Below are positions 24,088 through 31,431 of a DNA stretch of 64,000 nucleotides, one piece after another. The DNA comes from an uncultured Prevotellaceae bacterium. Lineage in GTDB: Bacteria; Bacteroidota; Bacteroidia; Bacteroidales; Muribaculaceae. The stretch is from assembly GCA_900318865.1 (NCBI GenBank), contig ONMF01000004.1, positions 62,001 to 126,000 on the forward strand, given 5' to 3'. The translations under genes were made by a program, and so were the position numbers. Position 1 is the first letter of the stretch. Every line of letters begins with the position of its first letter. The notes below the pieces were generated by a model. It saw only the letters and a program-made list of their open reading frames with translations. It was not told where the DNA came from and made no database searches.

Positions 24088-24358
24088 TGCATCGAAGATG
24101 CACAAAAACTGACAGAGCCCCGGGTTTCGGCGCATGGATGCGCCAAACCTGGGGAAAACAGCGACAAAGCCAATGTTCCTCGAAGAGGCACAACCTATGA
24201 AACCGTCATCATCAGCCCCATGTTTGCCGCCGGCCCCCGTGCAGGGCATGATTGTGCCTCTTCGAGGAACGTGTGATGATGACCGCGGTGTCCCCATGTT
24301 TGGCGTCGTGCGGCGCCGAAACATGGGGCTCTGTCAAATGATGCGTCTTCGACGCATT
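24088..24358. repeat. Single-centre imperfect palindrome of about 270 bp
   Basis: Three pairs of inverted segments share one centre near 24223. They are GCATCGAAGATGCA (24089-24102) with GATGCGTCTTCGACGCAT (24340-24357), TGACAGAGCCCC (24110-24121) with GGGGCTCTGTCA (24325-24336), and GTTCCTCGAAGAGGCACAA (24175-24193) with its exact complement (24252-24270). Smaller internal palindromes such as GGCGCATGGATGCGCC also occur. Open frames across it are artefacts of the symmetry. A large cruciform or RNA hairpin is possible; it has no coding content. Confidence 0.8.
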
Positions 24359-24370
24359 ACCCACGCAAGT

Positions 24371-24489
24371 CTCCCTATAGAGGGGGTGGCCCGGCGGGCC
24401 GAGGGAGTGTGCCACCCGGCGCCGCCGGCACTCATGCGGGCATCACACACTCCTCCGCCCTTCGGGCACCTCCCCTAACTTAGGGGAGG
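24371..24489. repeat. Full-length palindromic intergenic element
   Basis: Runs from CTCCCTATAGAGGGGGTGGCCC through GGGCCGAGGGAGTGTG and CACCCGGCGCCGCCGG to CACACTCCTCCGCCCTTCGGG and CACCTCCCCTAACTTAGGGGAGG. The outer ends are self-complementary and the inner arms are complementary to each other. Confidence 0.85.
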
Positions 24490-24523
24490 TGTTGAGGTTG
24501 CCTGCTTGTAGCTTTCTCTTAAT

Positions 24524-24560
24524 AAAAAAATAACCGCCTCAAATGGAGGTGGTTATTTTT
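24524..24560 (-). terminator. Terminator of tRNA-Gln (bidirectional shape)
   Basis: AAAAAATAACCGCCTC and GAGGTGGTTATTTTTT pair across a 5 nt loop, with A-run and T-run on opposite sides, so it can act in both directions. It abuts the encoded CCA of tRNA-Gln. Confidence 0.85.
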
Positions 24561-24563
24561 TGG

Positions 24564-24634
24564 TTGTCCTACCCGGACTCGAACCAGGAAATGCGGCACC
24601 AAAAACCGTTGTGTTACCATTACACTATAGGACA
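24564..24634 (-). tRNA. tRNA-Gln (anticodon TTG)
   Basis: 71 nt plus an encoded CCA (24561-24563). Acceptor arms TGTCCTA and TAGGACA, D-stem GTGT/ACAC, anticodon loop TTTTGGT with TTG, T-stem CCTGG/CCGGG with TTCGAGT loop. The outermost pair of the anticodon stem is an A-C mismatch. A TAATTTTG box lies 38 bp upstream. Confidence 0.92.
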
Positions 24635-24672
24635 ATCCGGCAAGATTGCGACTCATCGTCACAATTGCGGTG

Positions 24673-24680
24673 CAAAATTA
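24673..24680 (-). promoter_or_regulatory. -7 box of tRNA-Gln
   Basis: TAATTTTG on the minus strand, 38 bp before the mature tRNA 5' end. Confidence 0.55.
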
Positions 24681-24682
24681 GG

Positions 24683-24723
24683 AAAAAAAATCGCACCCTG
24701 CAAGAGTTGCGGTGCGATTTTTT
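24683..24723 (-). terminator. Terminator downstream of the dockerin scrap
   Basis: AAAAAATCGCAC and GTGCGATTTTTT form a symmetrical stem with an extra inner GCAA/TTGC pairing. On the minus strand it ends in eight T residues, so it would terminate transcripts coming from the dockerin remnant 48 bp upstream. Confidence 0.8.
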
Positions 24724-24771
24724 GTAAATTGGCGATTTTTAGCGAGTCCTGAGCTGATGTGTGCGGCAGGG

Positions 24772-24846
24772 TCAATCGTCAGTGAGCAGCATGTTGACCA
24801 GCATGGTGATATCGGCAATACCCACTTCGCCGTCCAAATTAAAAAT
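24772..24846 (-). pseudogene. Stranded dockerin-repeat scrap
   Basis: On the minus strand this encodes IFNLDGEVGIADITMLVNMLLTDD followed by TGA: one complete dockerin-type calcium loop and helix, equivalent to the last repeat of the dockerin doublets elsewhere in this window. Upstream the reading is lost and no start codon or first repeat precedes it. The tyrS terminator begins about 20 bp upstream. This is the end of a deleted secreted-protein gene with its terminator preserved. Confidence 0.7.
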
Positions 24847-24855
24847 TTCTGATAA

Positions 24856-24900
24856 TAAGAAAAATACTCCCAATTTTTAACTTTCGTTAATAATTGGGAG
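24856..24900 (-). terminator. Terminator of tyrS
   Basis: On the minus strand CTCCCAATT and AATTGGGAG form a perfect 9 bp stem with an inner AAC-GAAA-GTT tetraloop hairpin, followed by TATTTTTCTT. It lies 36 bp past the tyrS stop. Confidence 0.75.
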
Positions 24901-24935
24901 GGTAATTCCGTGTAAGATGTACCTGCGGCGCGGGT

Positions 24936-26228
24936 TTACTTGACGATGAGCAAGTAATAGTTCTTTTTGCCGCGCTGAGCCAGGATGTACTTGCCGTTGA
25001 GCAGCATCTCGGGGCTGGCCGGGGTGTTGGGGTCGGCGAGTTTCTCTTTGTTAATGCTCACGCCGCCACCCTGGGTGAGCTTGCGCATCTCGCCCTTGCT
25101 GGGGAAGACGGCGGCATCCTCGGTGAGCAGGGCAATGAGCGGCTTGCCGGCCTCGATGGCTTCGCGGCTCACCTCGAAGGTGGGCACTCCCTCGAATACC
25201 GACAGCAGCGTGTCCTCGTCGATGCTGTGGAGCGTGTCGGCGGCTTTGTTCGAGAAAAGGATTTGTGATGCCTCCACAGCCTGCTCGTAGTCGGCTGCCG
25301 AGTGAACCATGGTGGTGATTTCGCGTGCCAGGCGCTTTTGCAGGGGGCGCAGTCCCGGGTCGGCCGCTTGCTCGGCCTCCAGTGCCTCGATTTCCTCGCG
25401 ACTCAGGTCGGTGAAGATGCGGATATACTTGGCTGCGTCGGCATCGCTCACATTGAGCCAGAACTGGTAGAACTTGTAGGGCGAGGTGCGCTTGGGGTCG
25501 AGCCACACATTGCCGCTTTCGGTCTTGCCAAACTTGCCGCCGTCGGCCTTGGTAATGAGCGGGCAGGTGATGGCGAATGCTTCGCCGCCGTTCATGCGGC
25601 GGATGAGCTCGGTGCCGGTGGTGATGTTTCCCCACTGGTCGCTGCCGCCCATCTGCAGCTTGCAGTTCTCTTTCTCATAGAGGTGCAGGAAGTCGTAGCC
25701 TTGCAGCAGCTGGTAGGAGAACTCGGTGAACGACATGCCGTGGTCGGCATTGGCAGCCAGGCGCTTCTTCACCGAGTCCTTGGCCATCATATAGTTCACG
25801 GTGATGTGCTTGCCCACGTCACGGATGAACTGCAGGAAAGTGAAATCCTTCATCCAGTCGTAGTTGTTGACCAGCAGCGCGTGGTTGGGCGCGTCGCTGT
25901 CGAAATCGAGGAAATGGGCCAGTTGCTGGCGGATGCACTCCTGGTTGTGCCGCAGGGTGGCCTCGTCGATGAGCTTGCGCTCCTGGCTTTTCATCGACGG
26001 GTCGCCAATCATGCCTGTGGCGCCGCCAATCAAGGCGATGGGGCGATGCCCCGCGCGCTGGAAGTGCTTGAGCATCATGATGCCCACCAGGTGTCCGATG
26101 TGCAGCGAGTCGGCCGTGGGGTCGATGCCCACATAGGCCGAGGTCATTTCCTTGTTGAGTTGTTCTTCGGTTCCGGGCATGATGTTGTTAATCATGCCGC
26201 GCCATGTCAATTCTTGTACGAAATTCAT
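24936..26228 (-). CDS. tyrS: Tyrosyl-tRNA synthetase
   Basis: 430 residues, a normal length for the bacterial TyrS type. It charges tRNA-Tyr in the cytoplasm. The class I HIGH-type motif is [15 protein letters not shown], the tyrosine-pocket segments include [22 protein letters not shown] and [14 protein letters not shown], and the KMSKS equivalent is [15 protein letters not shown]-terminal S4-like RNA-binding part is visible ([15 protein letters not shown] ... [15 protein letters not shown]). It has its own promoter and terminator. Confidence 0.98.
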   Translation of the reverse strand: MNFVQELTWRGMINNIMPGTEEQLNKEMTSAYVGIDPTADSLHIGHLVGIMMLKHFQRAGHRPIALIGGATGMIGDPSMKSQERKLIDEATLRHNQECIRQQLAHFLDFDSDAPNHALLVNNYDWMKDFTFLQFIRDVGKHITVNYMMAKDSVKKRLAANADHGMSFTEFSYQLLQGYDFLHLYEKENCKLQMGGSDQWGNITTGTELIRRMNGGEAFAITCPLITKADGGKFGKTESGNVWLDPKRTSPYKFYQFWLNVSDADAAKYIRIFTDLSREEIEALEAEQAADPGLRPLQKRLAREITTMVHSAADYEQAVEASQILFSNKAADTLHSIDEDTLLSVFEGVPTFEVSREAIEAGKPLIALLTEDAAVFPSKGEMRKLTQGGGVSINKEKLADPNTPASPEMLLNGKYILAQRGKKNYYLLIVK

Positions 26229-26258
26229 CGAGTGATTGTGTTTATGTTTTCTATTTTG

Positions 26259-26330
26259 GGTGCAAAGTTACGAATAAGCGAGTGAAAAGCCAAATATTGT
26301 GCAAGGCGAATGCAATGACAAACTTGTTTG
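26259..26330. repeat. Dispersed 5'-flank element, tyrS copy
   Basis: GCAAAGTTACGAATAAGCGAG, then AAAAGCCAAATATTGTGCAAGG and ACAAACTTGTTTGA. The same string, slightly diverged, occurs at 37009-37076 upstream of the Ig-like lipoprotein gene. The first bases contain the tyrS -7 box. Confidence 0.8.
26263..26270 (-). promoter_or_regulatory. -7 box of tyrS
   Basis: TAACTTTG on the minus strand matches TAnnTTTG and lies 34 nt before the tyrS ATG. Confidence 0.6.
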
Positions 26331-26331
26331 A

Positions 26332-26567
26332 TCCCCCTCTAAGGTAGAGGGGGTGGCCCGGAGGGCCGGGGGCGTGTGCCGCGCGGCGTCGCTGCACCCA
26401 TGCGGGGCTGACACACTCCTCCGCCCTGACGGGCACCTCCCCTAACTTAGGGGAGGAACTGGGTGGCCCGGAGGGCCGGGGGCGTGTGCCGCGCGGCGTC
26501 GCTGCACCCATGCGGGTGTCACACACTTCTCCGTCGCTTCGCGCCACCTCCCCTAACTTAGGGGAGG
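26332..26567. repeat. Tandem pair of palindromic intergenic elements
   Basis: Copy 1 (26332-26456) is complete: left palindrome CCCCCTCTAAGGTAGAGGGGG, inverted inner arms, right palindrome CCTCCCCTAACTTAGGGGAGG. Copy 2 (26461-26567) lacks the left palindrome and begins at GGGTGGCCCGG. A stretch of over 50 bp is identical in the two at a 110 bp offset (26351 and 26461). The pair fills the space between the 3' end of a GH25 gene and the tyrS 5' flank. Confidence 0.9.
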
Positions 26568-26590
26568 AGCCCCTATTTTAGGCATTTTAT

Positions 26591-27337
26591 TTATAGCGTG
26601 GAGAGAGGGGGCATCACGATGTCGTCGAGCCAGGCATTGTCGCTCATGCGGCACAGGTCCACATAGGCTTCGATGCCGGGCAGGATGCCGTTTTCGGTGA
26701 ATTGCCAGATGGTGTAGCTGCCTTCCCAGTTGATGGTGGGCTCCTGGGTGGAGTAGCGGCCGATGTAAAGGTGGTATTTATTGAAATGTGGAGCCAGATT
26801 TTTGTTGTAAAAGCCCATGGTGGAGTAAATCATGGGCTTGACACCATAGTGGCGCTCGATGAGGCCGGCCATCTTGCTCACGCTGTCGATGAGCTGGCTG
26901 CGTGTCCATGAGCCGCGGGTTTCCACGTCGAGCATGGGGATGAGGTCCTGGCTGCCCTTGGGAGCGTGTGCGGCAAAGTTGGCCATCTGCCGGTCGATGG
27001 GCGAGGTGGTGGTGAGGTAATGGTAGCTGCCCACGAGCAGGCCGTAGTGGTGAGCCATGGTGAGGTTGAAACCATAGTGCTGTGATGAGTAGGTGGCACC
27101 TTCCGATGCCTTGATGTAGACAAAGAGCAAGTCCTTGTCGGCCGTGAGCTTTTTCCAGTCGATATTTCCCTGGTGGCTCGAGATGTCGATGCCGTGGTAG
27201 CGTGCCGCGGGGTTGCGCGAGGGAATGTTGCGTGCCGCCTGCCCTCGATTGGCTGAGTTCTGGCAACTCGAGCCGGCCATCAGCAGTGTTGCCGCGACCA
27301 CCAGGCAAAGCAGGCTGTATGAGGCATGTTTAATCAT
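26591..27337 (-). CDS. GH25 lysozyme-like lipoprotein
   Basis: 248 residues. Signal peptide with lipobox [13 protein letters not shown]. The rest is a GH25 (Chalaropsis-type) muramidase fold: [15 protein letters not shown] at the start, [27 protein letters not shown], the catalytic DxE in [25 protein letters not shown] and YTIWQFTEN. The catalytic Asp and Glu are present, so it is expected to cleave peptidoglycan beta-1,4 bonds from the envelope. Its ATG overlaps the last 8 bp of the upstream GH25 gene, so translation is probably coupled. Confidence 0.92.
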   Translation of the reverse strand: MIKHASYSLLCLVVAATLLMAGSSCQNSANRGQAARNIPSRNPAARYHGIDISSHQGNIDWKKLTADKDLLFVYIKASEGATYSSQHYGFNLTMAHHYGLLVGSYHYLTTTSPIDRQMANFAAHAPKGSQDLIPMLDVETRGSWTRSQLIDSVSKMAGLIERHYGVKPMIYSTMGFYNKNLAPHFNKYHLYIGRYSTQEPTINWEGSYTIWQFTENGILPGIEAYVDLCRMSDNAWLDDIVMPPLSTL

Positions 27338-28613
27338 TGTCGGCCGAGCTCTTGTTGGTTTTCTTTCCTTTCTGCTGGGCCTTGCGGATGCTGTCGTTGT
27401 GCTGGCTGGCGGCGAGTTGTTGTTTTTGCTGCCTCACCTGCTCTTGACGTTGCTGGCTGCGTGACTTGGTGGCAGTTTTTGCCATCTGTTTTTTAGCGGC
27501 TTCCGCCTTTTCCTTCTCGGCCTTCTCCTTGGCAGCCTTCTCCTTGGCAGCCTTTTCTTTAGCCGCCTTCTCCTTGGCAGCCTTCTCTTTGGCTGCTTTT
27601 TCCTTGGCAGCCTTCTCCTTAGCCGCCTTTTCTTTCTCGGCTTTTTCCTTCGCCGCCTTTTCCTTGGCCGCTTTCTCCTTGGCTGCCTTCTCTTTGGCCT
27701 TGCGTTCTTTCTCGGCCTTGGCCTTGGCGTCCTCGTCGGCTAATTTTTTGGCGCGTTCCTGGGCTTTGCGTTCTTTCTCTTTTTTGGCTTTTGCCTCTTG
27801 CTCTTGCTTTTTCGACATGGCCGGTTCGGGCGTGTCGACTTTGCCGGGGCGTTCCTTCTTGTCGACCTCGTCGCTGGCTTTGCGCTTGCTGCCCTTCAGC
27901 TTGTTGTCCTTGATAAGGATGTCGGAGAGAGAGCAGCCTTTGTTGAACCGGCACAAGTCCACGGGGTGGTCGATGCCCGAGATGCGTCCTTTCTCGGAAA
28001 ATTGCCACAGCGTCCACTTGGCGCCGCAGCTCAGCTGTGGCTCGCTGGTGGCGTAGCGGGCAATGAAGAGCGGATAGTCGGCAAAGGCGGCTCCCAGCAA
28101 GTTGTTGAAAAACGAGCTGCTGGTGTAAATCATCGGGCGGCAACCGTAGTATTCCTCCACCAAGTCGGCAAACATCTTGACGCTGTCGCGCAGCTGCTGT
28201 GCCGTCCAGCCTTGCCGCGTCTCCACATCGATGAGCGGAATGAGGTCCTGGTCGGATTTCTTGGCCGAGCGCTTGAAATTTTCGAACTGGTCCTTGATTC
28301 GTGAGCCCGTGCGCAGGAAGTGGTAGCTGCCCACCTTGATGCCGTGCTTGCGGGCGTTCTCCATGTTATAGGTGTAGTGGCGCGAGGTGTAGGTGGCGCC
28401 TTCGGTGGCCTTGACGTAGACAAACTTGATTTTCTTGTCGCGTGCGGTGGCGCGCCAATCGATATCCTTCTGGTAACTCGACACGTCGATACCGTCGTAC
28501 ACCAGACTGGGGTCGCGGTCGTTGTCGAGGTCGATTTGCTTGTCCTGCGCCGCTGCCGGCAGTGAGCCGAGGGCCATGGCCAGGAAGAATATCGTATATA
28601 GGAGTGTGCGCAT
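27330..28613 (-). CDS. Secreted GH25 lysozyme-like protein with long KAAKEK coiled-coil tail
   Basis: 427 residues from the ATG opening [17 protein letters not shown], a signal peptide. The GH25 domain (about 35-240) has [41 protein letters not shown], the catalytic DxE in [13 protein letters not shown] and [10 protein letters not shown]. After it comes a highly charged tail of about 190 residues, with at least ten repeats of K-A-A-K-E-K and related hexads at about 330-400, then a Gln/Arg-rich end. The tail should form a long single helix or coiled coil, perhaps to span the periplasm or bind anionic polymers. TolA-like linkers are similar in composition. Confidence 0.9.
   Translation of the reverse strand: MRTLLYTIFFLAMALGSLPAAAQDKQIDLDNDRDPSLVYDGIDVSSYQKDIDWRATARDKKIKFVYVKATEGATYTSRHYTYNMENARKHGIKVGSYHFLRTGSRIKDQFENFKRSAKKSDQDLIPLIDVETRQGWTAQQLRDSVKMFADLVEEYYGCRPMIYTSSSFFNNLLGAAFADYPLFIARYATSEPQLSCGAKWTLWQFSEKGRISGIDHPVDLCRFNKGCSLSDILIKDNKLKGSKRKASDEVDKKERPGKVDTPEPAMSKKQEQEAKAKKEKERKAQERAKKLADEDAKAKAEKERKAKEKAAKEKAAKEKAAKEKAEKEKAAKEKAAKEKAAKEKAAKEKAAKEKAAKEKAAKEKAEKEKAEAAKKQMAKTATKSRSQQRQEQVRQQKQQLAASQHNDSIRKAQQKGKKTNKSSADND
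27490..27720 (-). repeat. Coding minisatellite for the KAAKEK tail
   Basis: On the plus strand this reads as repeated 18 bp units of the type CCTTGGCAGCCTTCTCCTT with third-position variation. The unit encodes Lys-Ala-Ala-Lys-Glu-Lys. Repeat number is likely to vary between strains by slippage; each unit keeps frame. Confidence 0.85.
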
Positions 28614-28634
28614 CAAGTCACCTTTTTTCGTCGA

Positions 28635-28642
28635 CAAATTTA
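28635..28642 (-). promoter_or_regulatory. -7 box of the GH25 gene pair
   Basis: TAAATTTG on the minus strand, 21 nt before ATG 28613, just downstream of the flippase terminator. Confidence 0.55.
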
Positions 28643-28676
28643 CACAGAATTTTTGGGAATTAGTCCACGTCGTGCT

Positions 28677-28696
28677 AAAAAAGTGGGTTGCCCCAC
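28677..28696 (-). terminator. Terminator of the ruvB-flippase unit
   Basis: On the minus strand GTGGG-GCAA-CCCAC, a 5 bp stem capped by a GNRA tetraloop, is followed by six T residues. Confidence 0.75.
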
Positions 28697-28728
28697 CATT
28701 TTTGTGGTGTGTCGCCATCGAGGGCAGG

Positions 28729-30204
28729 TTATCGGCGCAGCCGGGCGCGGATGGCCTGCAGGAGTCCTTCGTGCTTGAGCACAACTCCCAGCATGAGCAG
28801 CAAAATCAGCGTGCGCACGGTGGTCGACACCCACACGTTCTGGCCGGGCACCAGCATTATCAGCGCGGTGAGCACGGCGGCCAGCAGGGTGTAGAGGCCG
28901 ATTTCGCGCAGGGGGTAGGCGATGGGGTTGTAGCGCTGCCCCACCAGGTAGCTCAGCACCATGGCCGTGCCGTAGCCCGCCACTCCGGCCCATGCGCAGG
29001 CCATGTAGCCGTATCGGGGCACAAACACCACGTTGATGACAATGAGCACCAGGCATCCGATGCCCGAGAACCATGCCCCCCAGATGGTCTTGTCAATCAG
29101 TTTGTACCAGAACGACAAGTTGAAGTAGACACCCATCATGATTTCAGCCGCCATGACGATGGGCACCACTTTCAGGCCTTCCCAGTAGTCGGGGGCGATG
29201 ATGCGCTTGAGTACATCGATCCACGCCATCACGGCCAGGAAAGCAATGAGGGTGAAGACGATGAAGTATTTCATGGCTTTGGCCAGCACCTCGGGGTTGT
29301 CCTTGCTGGTGCTGTTGCCGAAGACAAAGGGCTCGTAGGCATAGCGGAAGGCTTGAGTGATCATGGCCATAATCATGGCTATCTTCACGGCCGCCCCGTA
29401 GATGCCCAGTTGCTGCCGGGCGTCGGCCCCATCGTAGATGTTGAGGAAGAACATCTTGTCGAAAGCCTGGTTCAGGATGCCGGCGATGCCCAGCAGCAGC
29501 AGCGGCCACGCGTAGTGCAGCATGCGGCGGCACAGCGTGCGGTCGAAGCGCCACGGCACGGCCGTGATTTCGCGCCACAGCAGCAGGGTCGTGACCACGG
29601 TGCACAGCAGGTTGATGTAGAACACGTAGCCCACATCGAGGGTGAACTGCTCGTCGTAGATGCCCAGCAGATTTACCTTGAAATACGGCAGCACCACCAG
29701 ATAGAGCAGGTTGAGCACGATGTTCAGGCCGATGTTGAACAGCCTGATGGCCACAAACTTGATGGGGCGCTTGGTGAATCGCAGATAGGCAAACGGAATG
29801 CACTGGAAGGCGTCGAGTGCCACGCACACGGCCATCACGCCTACAAACGACGGGTGGTCGGCATAGTGCATGGCGCCGGCGATGGGCTCCAGCAGCACCA
29901 GCACCAGCGCGGCGAAGATTGTAGCCACAGTCCCCACCATTATCATCGACGTGGAGTAGGTGCGCCGGCTGTCGGCGTCGTCGCGGCCCATGAAGCGGAA
30001 GAAGGTGGTTTCCATTCCGAAGGTGAGCAGCACCAGCAGCAGTGCGGTGTAGGCATAGATGTTGGTCACGACACCGTATTCCCCGCCCGATGCGGCAAAT
30101 TTTGCCGTCTGGATGGGGACGAGCAGATAGTTGATAAACCGGCCGGCGATGCTGCTCAGGCCGTAGATTACGGAGTCTTTGGCAAGGGATTTGAGACTGG
30201 GCAC
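28729..30204 (-). CDS. Polysaccharide/lipid-linked oligosaccharide flippase (MOP superfamily)
   Basis: 491 residues with about 14 hydrophobic helices. The start is GTG 30204, giving [19 protein letters not shown], which matches the conserved beginning of these proteins; no ATG lies in frame upstream. Helices such as [22 protein letters not shown] and [20 protein letters not shown], and the C-terminal [28 protein letters not shown], fit the polysaccharide biosynthesis (Wzx/RfbX-like) branch of the MOP family. It probably moves an undecaprenyl-linked glycan across the inner membrane. It follows ruvB by 39 bp. No glycan synthesis genes are near. Confidence 0.85.
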   Translation of the reverse strand: MPSLKSLAKDSVIYGLSSIAGRFINYLLVPIQTAKFAASGGEYGVVTNIYAYTALLLVLLTFGMETTFFRFMGRDDADSRRTYSTSMIMVGTVATIFAALVLVLLEPIAGAMHYADHPSFVGVMAVCVALDAFQCIPFAYLRFTKRPIKFVAIRLFNIGLNIVLNLLYLVVLPYFKVNLLGIYDEQFTLDVGYVFYINLLCTVVTTLLLWREITAVPWRFDRTLCRRMLHYAWPLLLLGIAGILNQAFDKMFFLNIYDGADARQQLGIYGAAVKIAMIMAMITQAFRYAYEPFVFGNSTSKDNPEVLAKAMKYFIVFTLIAFLAVMAWIDVLKRIIAPDYWEGLKVVPIVMAAEIMMGVYFNLSFWYKLIDKTIWGAWFSGIGCLVLIVINVVFVPRYGYMACAWAGVAGYGTAMVLSYLVGQRYNPIAYPLREIGLYTLLAAVLTALIMLVPGQNVWVSTTVRTLILLLMLGVVLKHEGLLQAIRARLRR

Positions 30205-30243
30205 AGGGTGATGAATATAGGGGGGTGATGAATAATGTTAGCG

Positions 30244-31266
30244 TCAGGGAAACAACGTGCCGGGAGCACCGGGGCGCTCACGGCGCAGGTGGTCGTAGGC
30301 CAGCTGGGTCACCTCGCGGCCTCGCGGGGTGCGCTTGATGAAGCCTTCCTTGATGAGATAGGGCTCATAGACTTCTTCGACGGTGCCGGCATCCTCGCTC
30401 AGCGCGGTGGCAATGGTGCTGATGCCCACCGGGCCGCCGCCAAACTTGTCGATGATGGTGAGCAGAATCTTGTTGTCGATTTCATCGAGTCCGTATTTGT
30501 CGATGTTGAGTGCTTCGAGGGCATATCGGGCAATGGCGGTGTCGATTTTTCCGCTGCCTTTCACCTGGGCGAAATCGCGCACGCGCCGCAGCAGCGAGTT
30601 GGCGATGCGTGGTGTGCCGCGGCTGCGCAGTGCTATTTCCCGCGCGGCATCGTCGGTGATGGGCACCTGCAGCAGGCGGGCGCTTCGCTTGACGATGCCC
30701 TCGAGCACCTCGTGGCTGTAGTACTCCAGGTGGCAGTTGATGCCGAACCGTGCCCGCAGCGGCGATGTGAGCAAGCCACTGCGCGTGGTGGCGCCAATCA
30801 GGGTGAAGGGTGCCAGCGTGAGTTGCACCGACCGCGCTCCGGGGCCCTTGTCGATCATGATGTCGATGCGGTAATCCTCCATGGCGCTGTAGAGGTATTC
30901 CTCCACGATGGGGCTGAGCCGGTGAATCTCATCGATGAACAGCACATCATTCTCATCGAGCGATGTGAGCAGGCCGGCCAGGTCGCCCGGCTTGTCGAGA
31001 ACGGGTCCGCTGGTGACCTTGAAGCCCACACCCAGCTCGTTGGCAATGATATTGCTCAGCGTGGTTTTCCCAAGGCCGGGAGGGCCGTGAAACAAGATGT
31101 GGTCGAGCGCCTCACCGCGCAAGCGCGCCGCGGCGACAAACACCTTGAGGTTCTCGATGATTTTCTCTTGTCCGGAGAAGTCGCCGAACCGCTCGGGGCG
31201 CAGCGCCTTCTCGAAGTCCTGGTCGGTGCGCAGCCGCTCGTTGCGTATGTCAAAATTGTCTTCCAT
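30244..31266 (-). CDS. ruvB: Holliday junction branch-migration helicase RuvB
   Basis: 340 residues, standard length. RuvB forms hexameric rings that, with RuvA, drive branch migration of Holliday junctions. The AAA+ motifs are all present: Walker [21 protein letters not shown], Walker [14 protein letters not shown], sensor [20 protein letters not shown], and the C-terminal winged-helix segment ([31 protein letters not shown]). First gene of a two-gene unit with the flippase. Confidence 0.99.
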   Translation of the reverse strand: MEDNFDIRNERLRTDQDFEKALRPERFGDFSGQEKIIENLKVFVAAARLRGEALDHILFHGPPGLGKTTLSNIIANELGVGFKVTSGPVLDKPGDLAGLLTSLDENDVLFIDEIHRLSPIVEEYLYSAMEDYRIDIMIDKGPGARSVQLTLAPFTLIGATTRSGLLTSPLRARFGINCHLEYYSHEVLEGIVKRSARLLQVPITDDAAREIALRSRGTPRIANSLLRRVRDFAQVKGSGKIDTAIARYALEALNIDKYGLDEIDNKILLTIIDKFGGGPVGISTIATALSEDAGTVEEVYEPYLIKEGFIKRTPRGREVTQLAYDHLRRERPGAPGTLFP

Positions 31267-31275
31267 TTCAGTTCA

Positions 31276-31283
31276 CAAAGTTA
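31276..31283 (-). promoter_or_regulatory. -7 box of ruvB
   Basis: TAACTTTG on the minus strand, ending 9 nt before the ruvB ATG. The implied 5' untranslated region is only a few nucleotides. Confidence 0.5.
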
Positions 31284-31431
31284 ATGAAATTCAATCAAAC
31301 CGACCAACCGATGGGCCATTTATTTTGCAAAATGGAGGCAGCGGGCTCGAAATGTTGGCGGTGCGATAAAATAAAATGCAGGGTGGGTGCGTTTTATTGT
31401 TTAGAACCAATATGTGGTCCACAGTAGTAAT

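Noticed and set aside
24009..24478. Several 60-115 codon open frames on both strands between the repeat-protein gene and tRNA-Gln
   Set aside because: They translate palindromic repeats, so similar peptides appear on both strands; no start signals or domains.
24000..24490. Possible CRISPR array
   Set aside because: Repeats are inverted and of different lengths, with no regular direct repeat-spacer structure and no cas genes.
27490..27720. Possible sequencing artefact or non-coding satellite in the GH25 tail
   Set aside because: Units keep the 3-base frame, vary mainly at third positions and encode a consistent KAAKEK pattern, so it is real coding repeat.
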